DNA from: Oscillospiraceae bacterium
GTDB lineage: Bacteria > Bacillota > Clostridia > Oscillospirales > Oscillospiraceae
Length of the DNA stretch: 64,000 bases
Reading direction: 5' to 3'
Assembly: GCA_016293265.1 (NCBI GenBank)
Contig: JAEDEN010000001.1
Coordinates: 1 to 64,000, forward strand
Shown here: piece by piece, positions 1 through 7,082 of the stretch
Position numbering within the stretch: position 1 is the stretch's first letter
Layout: the number at the start of each line of letters is the position of its first letter
Notes under the pieces: model-generated
The model's input: the letters and a program-made list of their open reading frames with translations, nothing else
Databases searched by the model: none
Told to the model about the DNA's origin: nothing
Made by a program: the position numbers and the translations under genes

Positions 1-387
1 GGGCCATTTTTAACCCCTAAAATTCAAAATTGTCCTTGACATGGGGTACACTTCAGAAAAAGAGGTTTAGAAGGAAAGTGACAACGAGCAGCGCAGAAAT
101 AAGGCATGAGTAAAATTTTACTCATACCCATCCACGGCATTTGAAATAAACCTTTGGGCAATTCTTATGCTTGGTTTGCTGACTGAGCATCGCTTTTTTC
201 GCCTTTGCTTAATGAAACAGGCTGCCATTGAAATTGACGGGGGTGGCTCTGACGTTTTGTTTGACTGCACCGTACAGTAAGGAACGCCGTAACCACGCAA
301 GGGTCACAGCAAAGAAGCTAGGTTGAAAGTTTTTGTATTAGTATAAATTCTATTGTAAAATAGTTATTAATTATATTTATATCTATA
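1..387. other. AT-rich stretch with no supported gene at the left edge
   Basis: I see no credible gene here. A 60-codon frame on the minus strand (118-300) has no ribosome binding site and no recognisable family. The first 60 bases contain a phrase (complement of TGTACCCCATGTCAAGGACA, about 33-52) that reminds me of insertion-sequence ends in Firmicutes, but there is no transposase and no second end, so this is only a suspicion. The stretch also holds a perfect palindrome at 106-125 and ends in the promoter of the next gene. Base composition is clearly more AT-rich than the bulk of the window. Confidence 0.5.
106..125. repeat. Perfect 20-bp palindrome
   Basis: The arms ATGAGTAAAA (106-115) and TTTTACTCAT (116-125) are exact reverse complements with no spacer. 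No gene starts immediately beside it. It could be a protein-binding site, a recombination or integration scar, or the stem of a short hairpin. Function unknown. Confidence 0.75.
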
Positions 388-416
388 TTGACAAATATGA
401 AGTCTGATGCTATATT
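388..416 (+). promoter_or_regulatory. Sigma-A type promoter for the zinc-ribbon protein gene
   Basis: A consensus -35 TTGACA (388-393), a 17-base spacer and -10 TATATT (411-416) lie directly upstream of the start at 435. The expected transcript start near 423 falls just before the ribosome binding site GAGGTGA (424-430), so the 5' untranslated leader would be very short. Confidence 0.8.
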
Positions 417-434
417 GTGGGCAGAGGTGATTGT

Positions 435-1181
435 ATGGCAAAACTGATTTCAAAATGCCCTGGCTGTAACGGCTCTCTAATAATCTCTACGCTACAATGT
501 TCTTGCTGTGGGATGGAATTAAAAAATAACTTTGAACTTAGTCCATTTGACCAGCTGAATTCTGAACAAAATGCACTGCTTATCTCTTTTTTGAAAAACA
601 GAGGAAACCTAAAGGGGGTGCAATCTGATTTGAATATCTCATACCCCACCGCAAAAAAGAAACTGGATGAATTGCTGACTGCGCTGAACCTGAGTGACGC
701 ATCCCATAAAGAGGAACGAACGGCAATTGATATAAGTAGTTTGGAGGTTGACTATTCCAGTAGGCGGGCATCGGAAATCATCAAAGCAAAGCTGAAGGAA
801 CATGGCGGTCATGTTACCGTATATACCGCAAGAGGACTTCCTTGCGAAATATATGCCGAAGCCGATGGAAAAACATTTACGAGTGATAAATTGCCAATCA
901 GCCCTCCCTATGAATACGATGTATTCAATGTCATCGTTGACCTCCTTCTGAAGCAAGGCGGACGCGCACGAAAAGGGAACGGCAGAAATTATAAACTCGG
1001 TGAGGCTGGTTGCGAAGAAAACACTGTTGTAGGTGCAATTGCAAAAAGCCGAGGACGCAAAGTTGGAGACTCCGTATTTGACCCTGTTTTTGTCATGGCT
1101 GCGATTTTGGAGTGGGCTGAAATAGCGGAGAATGGCAGAGGCGAATTGATCCTCACCTCAGAATACAGGAGAACGGTATGA
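435..1181 (+). CDS. DUF2089-like zinc-ribbon protein (predicted regulator)
   Basis: The 248-residue product begins with a zinc ribbon of two CxxC pairs (C8/C11 and C22/C25). A helical segment follows (about 35-95) containing a helix-turn-helix-like stretch (LKGVQSDLNISYPTAKKKLDELL), typical of the DUF2089 family. The C-terminal 130 residues are not familiar to me. The ATG at 435 is preferred over the in-frame GTG at 417 because GAGGTGA sits at 424-430. Its TGA overlaps the ATG of a 22-codon gene, so the two are probably co-translated. Codon use and AT content differ from the window bulk, suggesting transfer. DNA or RNA binding is inferred from domain type only. Confidence 0.7.
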   Translation: MAKLISKCPGCNGSLIISTLQCSCCGMELKNNFELSPFDQLNSEQNALLISFLKNRGNLKGVQSDLNISYPTAKKKLDELLTALNLSDASHKEERTAIDISSLEVDYSSRRASEIIKAKLKEHGGHVTVYTARGLPCEIYAEADGKTFTSDKLPISPPYEYDVFNVIVDLLLKQGGRARKGNGRNYKLGEAGCEENTVVGAIAKSRGRKVGDSVFDPVFVMAAILEWAEIAENGRGELILTSEYRRTV

Positions 1182-1246
1182 TCCGTTTCTTATTTTATAT
1201 GTTTATAGGCTTTTGGTACAACTTGCTATTTAAGAATAAGTACTAA
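1178..1246 (+). CDS. 22-residue hydrophobic membrane peptide, coupled to the upstream gene
   Basis: The ATG at 1178 overlaps the upstream stop codon (ATGA) and is preceded by a strong AGGAGA (1167-1172) at a spacing of five bases. The frame encodes 22 residues, mostly hydrophobic and aromatic (MIRFLFYMFIGFWYNLLF), ending in a basic tail KNKY: one transmembrane helix with a positive C-terminus. The ribosome binding site and overlap are much better than chance would give, so I call it a gene despite its size. It may be a membrane anchor or partner for the DUF2089-like protein; that is inference. It could also be a leader peptide for the genes downstream. Confidence 0.6.
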   Translation: MIRFLFYMFIGFWYNLLFKNKY

Positions 1247-1263
1247 AAGTGTGGAGGGTGAAA

Positions 1264-1506
1264 ATGGCAAGAAAAATATGCTGTCCTAATATTTTGTGCG
1301 GAAGCACAAATGCTGTTCCAGTTTCAACCAAAACGAAATTCTCACTTAGAAAAGCTGTGATTGGTGGTACAGTTGACAGTCTGTTCACCCCCTTTGGAAC
1401 AGTTATCGGCGCAGCAAGCGGCATTAACGGAAAGTATGGAAATACAAATTTATATGCCAAGATTGCGGGAAAGTGTTTAAGAAAAAAGTCTAAATTCAGG
1501 TGGTGA
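1264..1506 (+). CDS. Small cysteine-containing glycine-rich protein, unknown function
   Basis: The product has 80 residues. GGAGG (1253-1257) supports the ATG at 1264. The N-terminus has a cysteine cluster (CCPNILC), the middle is glycine-rich and weakly hydrophobic (IGGTVDSLFTPFGTVIGAAS), and the C-terminus is very basic. The layout suggests a small zinc-ribbon protein in which the second pair of ligands has been lost (only one cysteine, in AGKC, remains near the C-terminus). It is in the same strand and AT-rich block as its neighbours and probably in the same transcript. No function can be assigned. Confidence 0.6.
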   Translation: MARKICCPNILCGSTNAVPVSTKTKFSLRKAVIGGTVDSLFTPFGTVIGAASGINGKYGNTNLYAKIAGKCLRKKSKFRW

Positions 1507-1513
1507 TACTTTT

Positions 1514-1831
1514 ATGGATATATTGGCAAAAAAGTTTGAAGAAGAGTTGAAGCTGAAAATGCTCCGAGCGAAAAAGGAGTGCAAATACAATCCAACTCGC
1601 TTCAATCAAATGCTGGCAGCTCACGGTGGTGTTGAAACAGCAAAGCGGCTTATTTCAAATGCACGAAAAAGCGGAAATACATCAGAAGGATTCTCCACGC
1701 TCTTTTTATGCGGGCGATTAGATTTATCCATGGAGGATTCTGTCTGCAAATCCGAATATGCACCATTATTTACTGACGAAGAAATTGCTTATTGCAAAGA
1801 GGTTTTGGGAATTGGTAAAAAAACAAACTGA
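1514..1831 (+). CDS. Small protein of a widespread uncharacterised C-terminal domain family
   Basis: The product has 105 residues and is preceded by a GGTGGTGA-type ribosome binding site. It contains the pattern YNPTRF, HGGVETAKRL, SEGFSTL, GRLDLSMED, APLFTDEE. I recognise this arrangement as a short domain found alone or at the C-terminus of larger proteins, including some restriction or defence proteins, but I cannot name a function. No catalytic residues are evident. It starts eight bases after the previous stop, so the four small genes from 435 to 1831 look like one transcription unit. Confidence 0.65.
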   Translation: MDILAKKFEEELKLKMLRAKKECKYNPTRFNQMLAAHGGVETAKRLISNARKSGNTSEGFSTLFLCGRLDLSMEDSVCKSEYAPLFTDEEIAYCKEVLGIGKKTN

Positions 1832-2214
1832 AGCTGATTAAAGAAGTATTGTAAATATCCATTTGGAACAAATGGCGCATTTCTATACAGGGGCAAGCCC
1901 TGTATGTGCGCACTGAGGGAGGCTGACAGCCCGGACACCCAAATGTCCGGGCTGTCTTGCGTCTTTTGCTTCAGAAAGCAGCTTTATAAAAAGAACCCCC
2001 GCCCAATTGGAAATAGGCGGGGGGAAACGCTGAGATTTTACAAACCGAACAGCATTGGCCAGGGCGGCCTCTTTTTTATCTTTCCTTCTACGGTAGGTGC
2101 TGCTGGATTCAAGTGTGCCGGTTTGGCAGAAACGCTCTGTCGCGGGCAGCCCGGCCGGATGGTAAAATGAAATGGATCAACAGGGAGCTGCGGGAGAAAT
2201 TTACGGAGGCAGAT
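1832..2214. other. Gene-free junction between AT-rich block and GC-rich chromosome
   Basis: No credible gene is seen in this stretch. It contains a strong hairpin at 1925-1956, a second GC hairpin with arms CCCCCGCC and GGCGGGGG (about 2005-2033), and a short GGCC hairpin followed by six T residues near 2056-2079. Base composition shifts here from AT-rich to the GC-rich background, so this may be the edge of an acquired segment. No direct repeats marking an integration site were found. Confidence 0.5.
1925..1967 (+). terminator. Strong hairpin, probable terminator of the small-gene operon
   Basis: A perfect 13-bp stem with arms GACAGCCCGGACA (1925-1937) and TGTCCGGGCTGTC (1944-1956) and a six-base loop. 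The following sequence (TTGCGTCTTTT) is only moderately T-rich, so termination is likely but not certain. Confidence 0.6.
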
Positions 2215-3171
2215 ATGGTAGAAGTTGTTTTCAGCGAGAGCGCCGGCGGCAGTTTAAAGCAAGCCCGCCACTATGGCGAAGGTCCATTCAGGAGACATGC
2301 CGGGGCGGTATTTTGCCCAGGCGGGTCCAAACCCGACCAAAAAACACCTCATGAGGTTCAGGAAAAGGTACGCCGGCAGGCGCAGGAAGAGTGGGATACC
2401 GCTGTCCCTATGGGAGGCGCATTGGGAGAGGTGTTTCCGCTCTCCTTGGCATTGAGCGTTGGTGAGATTTCTGCGGACATCTTCGGTTCAGAGCGCAAGA
2501 AGGTATTTTCCGCTCTTCTGGCTGAATTTCCGCCGCCTTTGGAAACTGCCGCCAAGATGCTGGAGCAAGCAAAGAAAAACTTCAATACAGTGATGGAGCG
2601 GGCAAAAGCCGGTGAGGAATTACGGATTTGGTGCAGCAGTTTGCCCGATGACCAGTGCGCCTTGCGCTGGCTTCTTTCCAAACTGAACCAGGTAGAAAGC
2701 CTTGGAAAACTTTGGCTCGTGGAGCTTCCACCGTATAAAGTGTGTCCGGATGGCGTGGTTATCCGATATCAGAGCTGGGGTGAGGTTGGCCCCGGAGAAT
2801 GGGCCTCATTTTTGATGCTGCAAAAGGAAATTCCTGTCAGCTTGCGCAGGGGAATGGCCCACGACTGGAAAACCCTTCAAGAAGAAAATGCACCGCTGCG
2901 TGCGGTTATCAACGGAGGGCTGTGCAGTGTCGGGGAAGATTTTTACGATCCTTTTATCTTACGGGAATTGGCGGCACAGCCGCAGGAGTTCCACCAGGCG
3001 GTGTTTATCGGAAATTTCCTGGGAAAATACCGCTTTGGCATTTCTGACGGCTGGATTGCCCTTCGTATGGAAACGTGGATGCAAAAGGGGCTTTTGGAGG
3101 AAATGACAGAGCCCGGTAAGGATGATCGTGTTATCTACCGCAGATATTTAAGAAAAACAGCAGACTTATAA
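2215..3171 (+). CDS. DUF1835/DUF3658 domain protein
   Basis: The 318-residue product starts with the family hallmark VVFSESAGGSLK, has the middle motifs IWCSSLPDDQCALRWLL and GEVGPGEW, and ends with the DUF3658-like segment (ENAPLRAVI, EDFYDPFI, FLGKYRFGISDGWIALR). The family is common in Firmicutes, often as a lone gene; its biochemical role is not known to me. I chose ATG 2215 because GGAGG lies at 2205-2209; an in-frame ATG at 2167 would add 16 residues before the usual family start. The segment around residues 30-60 fits the family less well and may be diverged. Confidence 0.75.
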   Translation: MVEVVFSESAGGSLKQARHYGEGPFRRHAGAVFCPGGSKPDQKTPHEVQEKVRRQAQEEWDTAVPMGGALGEVFPLSLALSVGEISADIFGSERKKVFSALLAEFPPPLETAAKMLEQAKKNFNTVMERAKAGEELRIWCSSLPDDQCALRWLLSKLNQVESLGKLWLVELPPYKVCPDGVVIRYQSWGEVGPGEWASFLMLQKEIPVSLRRGMAHDWKTLQEENAPLRAVINGGLCSVGEDFYDPFILRELAAQPQEFHQAVFIGNFLGKYRFGISDGWIALRMETWMQKGLLEEMTEPGKDDRVIYRRYLRKTADL

Positions 3172-3200
3172 ATGCTTTATCCAATGGGCAGAGATTTATC

Positions 3201-3235
3201 AGGCAGTCACCGGTTTGCGGTGACTGCCTTTGCTT
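3201..3235 (+). terminator. Intrinsic terminator after the DUF1835 gene
   Basis: A 12-bp stem with arms AGGCAGTCACCG (3201-3212) and CGGTGACTGCCT (3218-3229), a five-base loop, then TTTGCTTG. Confidence 0.75.
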
Positions 3236-3369
3236 GTCCGTTTTGACGAAGAATTTGGAGCAAGAGGTGATGGCGGCGCTTTACTTCAGAGGGGGCCTTT
3301 TTATTGCGCCGTGCCGATCTCCGGTATGGGAATGGGCGAAGCCCGTTTAGCGGCGCTCCGGGGCAGGAT

Positions 3370-4170
3370 TTACAGCCTCCGCAGCAGTTGGCCCATTTCC
3401 TGCAGGCCCTCAAAAACGGCGTCGGGCTGAACGTCGGCGGAAGCCAGGTCCTCCCGCTTCGTCTCACCCGTCAGTACCAGCGCCCCCATGGCGCCGTTTT
3501 TCACACCGGTGGCCACGTCGGTATACAGCCGGTCCCCCACGAAGGTGGTGTGTCCCCTGTTTGCTCCGGTCTTGTCCAGCACCATTTCCACTGTCTCGGG
3601 GAAGGGCTTGCCCAGAAATCTGGGCTCCTTTCCGGTGGAAAGGCGGATGGCCGCGCAGAAGGCGCCGCAGTCGGGGATGAATCCCCCTTCCACGGGGCAG
3701 TTGATGTCCAGATGGGTGGCCAGGAAGAGGGAGCCCTCCCGGATATAGGTGCAGGCCCGCTCCAGCTTTTCGTAGGTGAGGGTAGTGTCGAAGCCCACCA
3801 CCACGATGTCGGGCCGTTCCCGGGTCAGGAGGATACCGCCGTCACGGAAGCTCCGCTCCAGGGCCGGAGTGCCCACCAGGTATACGCTCTTGCCCGGATA
3901 ATGGGCAGCCAGATAGCGGATGGTCACGTCACCGGAGGTCATGATCTGGTCCCGGGTGATGCGGCAGCCCATGCCGGAGAGCTTTTTGATATAGTCCTCC
4001 GGGGCCTTGGAGGAGTTGTTGGTGAAGAAAAGATAATCCCGCCCCGTCTCCTTCACGGCGGAGAGAAAGTCCAGCGCCCCGGGAAGGATGCCCTCCCCCA
4101 GGTAGAAGGTACCATCCATATCCAGCACGAAAAGATGGGTGTTTTTCAGAAGTTCCAGACGCTTGTCCAT
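3370..4170 (-). CDS. HAD-IIA family phosphatase (AraL/NagD-like)
   Basis: A 266-residue haloacid-dehalogenase hydrolase. The nucleophile motif DMDGT (D17, D19) is followed by a glycine-rich segment, then FTNNSSK, the cap region, GKPFPE carrying the motif III lysine, and VGDRLYTD. These are the four HAD-IIA signatures, as in NagD and Bacillus subtilis AraL, which dephosphorylate small sugar phosphates. It hydrolyses a phosphomonoester in the cytoplasm; the exact substrate cannot be read. It lies near an AraM homologue and an AraD homologue, the same trio found in the B. subtilis ara operon, so an AraL-like role in limiting toxic sugar-phosphate build-up is a reasonable inference. Confidence 0.85.
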   Translation of the reverse strand: MDKRLELLKNTHLFVLDMDGTFYLGEGILPGALDFLSAVKETGRDYLFFTNNSSKAPEDYIKKLSGMGCRITRDQIMTSGDVTIRYLAAHYPGKSVYLVGTPALERSFRDGGILLTRERPDIVVVGFDTTLTYEKLERACTYIREGSLFLATHLDINCPVEGGFIPDCGAFCAAIRLSTGKEPRFLGKPFPETVEMVLDKTGANRGHTTFVGDRLYTDVATGVKNGAMGALVLTGETKREDLASADVQPDAVFEGLQEMGQLLRRL

Positions 4171-4478
4171 GGAAACGTGCTCCTTTCAATCGGTATGGCG
4201 GAGAGAAATTCCCCGGTATGGTCCCGGGCCCGGAGCGGCAGCCGCAAAGCAGGTCTTTTTGCACAGGCGCGGTGGTAAACGTTACGATCCGGCGGCAGGA
4301 TGCACTTAAAGCTCTGGGACCATGGATCACGGTTTCCGGCACCGCAGCACCTGCAGGATGGCGCAGGGGGTGCGGCCCGCATTCATAGGCCGAGGCCGGA
4401 TAGCCGCCGGGATGACGGGGAGCTTTCTGCATCCCCATTTGGAGAGAACCCCGATCCTGACAGGCCAGAGGGCCGGTC
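4171..4478. other. Gene-free spacer between two HAD genes
   Basis: I see no coding sequence here. It holds the upstream region of the HAD-IIA gene. At 4275-4286 there is GTAAACGTTACG, resembling LacI/CcpA-type operators and a motif at 57333-57347, but it has two mismatches to the cre consensus and lies about 105 bases from the start codon, so I give it little weight. Confidence 0.4.
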
Positions 4479-5198
4479 TCAGAGCAGGTCGGCCAGGACG
4501 GCGCGGAGGGTGCGGTAATCGTCCACCTTGTAGAAGGTGAAATCGCTCCGGTAGATGCTTTCGTCGTTGCCGCCGGGGCCGTAGTCGTCCCCGGCGTAGA
4601 CCACCTGGCTGTGGGCGATGCCGTGGGATGCGCAGTAGCGGTCCAGTGCATAGTATTTGCTGTAAGGCAGGGGAGCAAGATCGAAGGAGGAGGACCCTCC
4701 CACAAACACGGTGTAGTCGGGGAAGGTGTTCACCACATCGCCGTAGAAGGCGCGGCGGCGGGAGCGGTCGGGATCGAAAGCCAGCTTATCCGCCATGGCG
4801 GCCTTGGTGCCCAGGAGAGGGAAGGTGATACAACCGGAGGCGTGGAACTCGGCGGTTTCGCCGGTAAATTCCGTGAAGCCGTGTCTTTCACGCAGGGCGG
4901 TGATGCGCCTGGAAACGCTCTCGCGGTCACAGGCCAGCCGTACCTCGGATGTGAGATCCAGCGTGCCGGTTTCCTTGCGGTAAATGCCCTGCTGCAGGCC
5001 GTAGTTGCCGATCACGTCGATGGGGTAACCGCCCAACTGGTTGAAAATCCGTTTTGCGTCACCGGCGCCTACCATTAAAAGCCGGTAGTGCCTGGAGAGC
5101 TCTTCCAGTAGGGCGCGGTTCTCCTGGCAAAGAGGCGTCTTGTGCTGGGTCAGGGTTCCGTCCAGGTCAAATGCGACCAGCTTGATATCATCTCTCAA
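4479..5198 (-). CDS. HAD-IIB phosphatase / phosphomannomutase-like protein
   Basis: A 239-residue HAD protein with nucleophile motif FDLDGTLT (D11, D13) and the late acidic motif GDDYGPGGNDES. That late motif closely resembles the GDK-x-PGGND-x-EI block of eukaryote-type phosphomannomutases, so the fold is probably HAD-IIB of the PMM branch. It may be a phosphomutase or a sugar phosphatase; sequence alone does not decide. It is divergent from the DeoR-type regulator next door, which fits a sugar-phosphate role. Same strand as the HAD-IIA gene but 308 bases upstream of it, so a shared transcript is possible but unproven. Confidence 0.75.
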   Translation of the reverse strand: MRDDIKLVAFDLDGTLTQHKTPLCQENRALLEELSRHYRLLMVGAGDAKRIFNQLGGYPIDVIGNYGLQQGIYRKETGTLDLTSEVRLACDRESVSRRITALRERHGFTEFTGETAEFHASGCITFPLLGTKAAMADKLAFDPDRSRRRAFYGDVVNTFPDYTVFVGGSSSFDLAPLPYSKYYALDRYCASHGIAHSQVVYAGDDYGPGGNDESIYRSDFTFYKVDDYRTLRAVLADLL

Positions 5199-5221
5199 AA
5201 TCCCGTTCCTCCATTTCCTTT

Positions 5222-5249
5222 TTGACCCAAATGTGTTATCATATATAGA
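5222..5249 (+). promoter_or_regulatory. Likely promoter of the first DeoR-family gene
   Basis: TTGACC (5222-5227), 16 bases, TATAGA (5244-5249). The long leader to the start at 5380 contains an inverted repeat at 5348-5363. Confidence 0.5.
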
Positions 5250-5347
5250 TAAGAAAGGTCAGTATGTCCGCCGACGTCTGTGCCCTGTGGGTACAGTTAT
5301 AGTTGAAGTGAGCATTTGTGTCAATAAGCGGCGCAAAAAAAGAAAAA

Positions 5348-5363
5348 CGATCAATTTTGATCG
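5348..5363. promoter_or_regulatory. Inverted repeat, candidate operator of the DeoR-type regulator
   Basis: Arms CGATCAA (5348-5354) and TTGATCG (5357-5363) separated by TT, 16 bases upstream of the start of the first DeoR-type gene. Position and symmetry suggest autoregulation. No second exact copy was found near the second regulator or the transport operon. Confidence 0.5.
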
Positions 5364-5379
5364 GAAGGGGGGAGGAAAT

Positions 5380-6126
5380 GTGCGCAGAAAAGAACGGCTC
5401 CAAGAGATCCTGGAGCTGCTGCGGGAAGAGGGCTTCATTACGGTGGAGGACTTGAGTCGGAAATTCTATATCAGCCTTCCCACGGCCTACCGCGACCTTC
5501 GGGAGCTGGAGCGGCAAAAATTGGTCATCCGGGGGGACGGCGGCGCCATGCTGGTGGCGGCGGAGAAGGCCAACCTGCCCCTGGACTTCCGCAAGGCCAT
5601 CAACGCCGAGGCCAAGGCCAACATCGGACGGCGGGCGGTGGAGCTTTTGACGCCGGGAAGCGTTGTGTTTTTGGATGCCTCCACCACGGCGGCCAACATG
5701 GTGGACTATATGGACCCGGATATGGAGCTGACAGTCCTCACCAACGGCCTGATGACGGCGGTGCGGCTGAGAGCCGCTGGAATCCGCACCTACTGTGTAG
5801 GCGGCCGCCTGATTGAGAACTCCGTGGCGGTGGGGGGAAAGCTGGCCGGGGATATGGTGGACCGGTTTTCCGTTGACATGATGTTCTTTTCTGCCTACGG
5901 CGTAGATGAACGGGGTGTCATCATCGACCCGGTTGAGACGGAGAGCGCCCTGCGCCGCCGCATTTTGCGAAAACCCGCCGTCAGTGTGTTCCTCTGCGAC
6001 CACAGCAAATTCGGCAGGAATTCGGTATTTCGCATCGCCTCGTTGGATATGGTGGACTATGTGATCTCCGACGCGCCGCTGCCCGGGACGTACCCCGCCC
6101 CCCGCAGGGACGTTATCCTGGTGTGA
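5380..6126 (+). CDS. DeoR-family transcriptional regulator (paralogue 1)
   Basis: The product has 248 residues. An N-terminal winged helix-turn-helix (about 5-57, ITVEDLSRKFYISLPTAYRDL) is followed by a DeoR sensor domain with the sugar-phosphate-binding pattern DASTTAANMV, TNGLMTA and FFSAYGVD. DeoR proteins of this type repress catabolic operons and respond to phosphorylated sugars. The GTG at 5380 with GGGGGGAGG (5367-5375) is the start; the open frame continues further upstream but without family similarity. It is strikingly similar to the next gene, which converges on it with five bases between stops. Likely targets are the HAD genes and/or the transport operon. Confidence 0.85.
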   Translation: MRRKERLQEILELLREEGFITVEDLSRKFYISLPTAYRDLRELERQKLVIRGDGGAMLVAAEKANLPLDFRKAINAEAKANIGRRAVELLTPGSVVFLDASTTAANMVDYMDPDMELTVLTNGLMTAVRLRAAGIRTYCVGGRLIENSVAVGGKLAGDMVDRFSVDMMFFSAYGVDERGVIIDPVETESALRRRILRKPAVSVFLCDHSKFGRNSVFRIASLDMVDYVISDAPLPGTYPAPRRDVILV

Positions 6127-6131
6127 GGGAG

Positions 6132-6875
6132 CTATCCCACGATGATGGTTTTCACCTTGGGATAGTGGGAGGGAACCGGCCTGTTGGTAATGAGGCAGGA
6201 GACCTCCGAGAGGGGGCCGATGTTGTACATGGCGGATCTTCCGAACTTGCTGGAATCACACAAAAAGACGCTGGTGGCGGCATTTTTCAAAAGAGCGGTC
6301 CGCAGCTCCGTTTCCTCCTCGGAGGTATCCACAATCATGCCCTGGTTGTTGATGCCGTGGGCGGAGAAAAACATGACGTCGATATTGAAGTTGGCCGCCG
6401 CCTCAATGGCCAGCGCCCCGCCCACGGCGGAGGAGCTGCCGATCACCTCGCCGCCCAGGCAATAGGTGCGGATGCCCAGGTCTTTCAGATAGGCCGCCGT
6501 GATGAGGCTGTTGGTGATAATGATCAGATCCTGGCGCCCCTTGAGATGCTCAACGATGGAGCCCGCGGTGGTGGAGGCGTCAATGAAGATCACGGCGTTG
6601 CTGGGAATGAGTTTTACAGCCGCCCGTGCCAAAGAGTTTTTTTCCCGGTAATGGGTGGCCTTTCGAAAGTCTACCGGGGAAGTAACATCTTCCCTCGGAA
6701 TATGCATGGCACCGCCGTGACTGCGGATAATCAGGTTGCGATTGACCAATTCGGTCAGATCCCGCCGAATGGTGGGCATGCTGACGTGAAGCTCCTCACT
6801 GAGGGACTCAACGGTGCAAAATTTCCGTTCTTCCAGAATATCCAGTAGTTTTTGTAACCGTTCTGCTTTCAGCAC
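6132..6875 (-). CDS. DeoR-family transcriptional regulator (paralogue 2)
   Basis: A 247-residue DeoR protein with helix-turn-helix (CTVESLSEELHVSMPTIRRDL) and sensor motifs DASTTAGSIV, TNSLITA and FFSAHGIN that match paralogue 1 almost position by position. The start is GTG at 6875, preceded on its strand by AGGGGTGAT; open frame extends upstream without similarity. It is divergent from the glycerol-1-phosphate dehydrogenase/ABC transporter operon, which places it as the prime candidate regulator of that operon. The pair probably arose by duplication and inversion. Confidence 0.85.
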   Translation of the reverse strand: MLKAERLQKLLDILEERKFCTVESLSEELHVSMPTIRRDLTELVNRNLIIRSHGGAMHIPREDVTSPVDFRKATHYREKNSLARAAVKLIPSNAVIFIDASTTAGSIVEHLKGRQDLIIITNSLITAAYLKDLGIRTYCLGGEVIGSSSAVGGALAIEAAANFNIDVMFFSAHGINNQGMIVDTSEEETELRTALLKNAATSVFLCDSSKFGRSAMYNIGPLSEVSCLITNRPVPSHYPKVKTIIVG

Positions 6876-6929
6876 AAGATCACCCCTGAATGAATGAAAA
6901 TGATTTTTTATCGTTTGGCCTGGAATGAG

Positions 6930-6958
6930 TTGACAAAAATGCGCAAAGAAAGTATGAT
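6930..6958 (+). promoter_or_regulatory. Strong promoter of the polyol-phosphate transport/oxidation operon
   Basis: Consensus TTGACA (6930-6935), 17-base spacer, TATGAT (6953-6958). It lies between the divergent DeoR gene and the start at 7083, leaving a leader of about 118 bases where an operator could sit. Confidence 0.8.
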
Positions 6959-7082
6959 AACCATTATATAGAATCAACAAAAGCAGGCCTGACTTTCTTG
7001 GAAACTTTGACTATATGTTAACAAAGCCCGATGGAAAAGTCAACGTGCTTCTGAGACGGCGTTGAGAAGGAGGGGATCGCAT

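Noticed and set aside
1..64. Insertion-sequence end
   Set aside because: The phrase around 33-52 is suggestive, but there is no transposase, matching end or target duplication in the window.
1904..2170. 88-codon frame after the small-gene operon
   Set aside because: No ribosome binding site, spans two hairpins and a composition boundary; looks non-coding.
4275..4286. cre-like site upstream of the HAD-IIA gene
   Set aside because: Two mismatches at conserved positions and a distant location; weaker than the site at 57333-57347.
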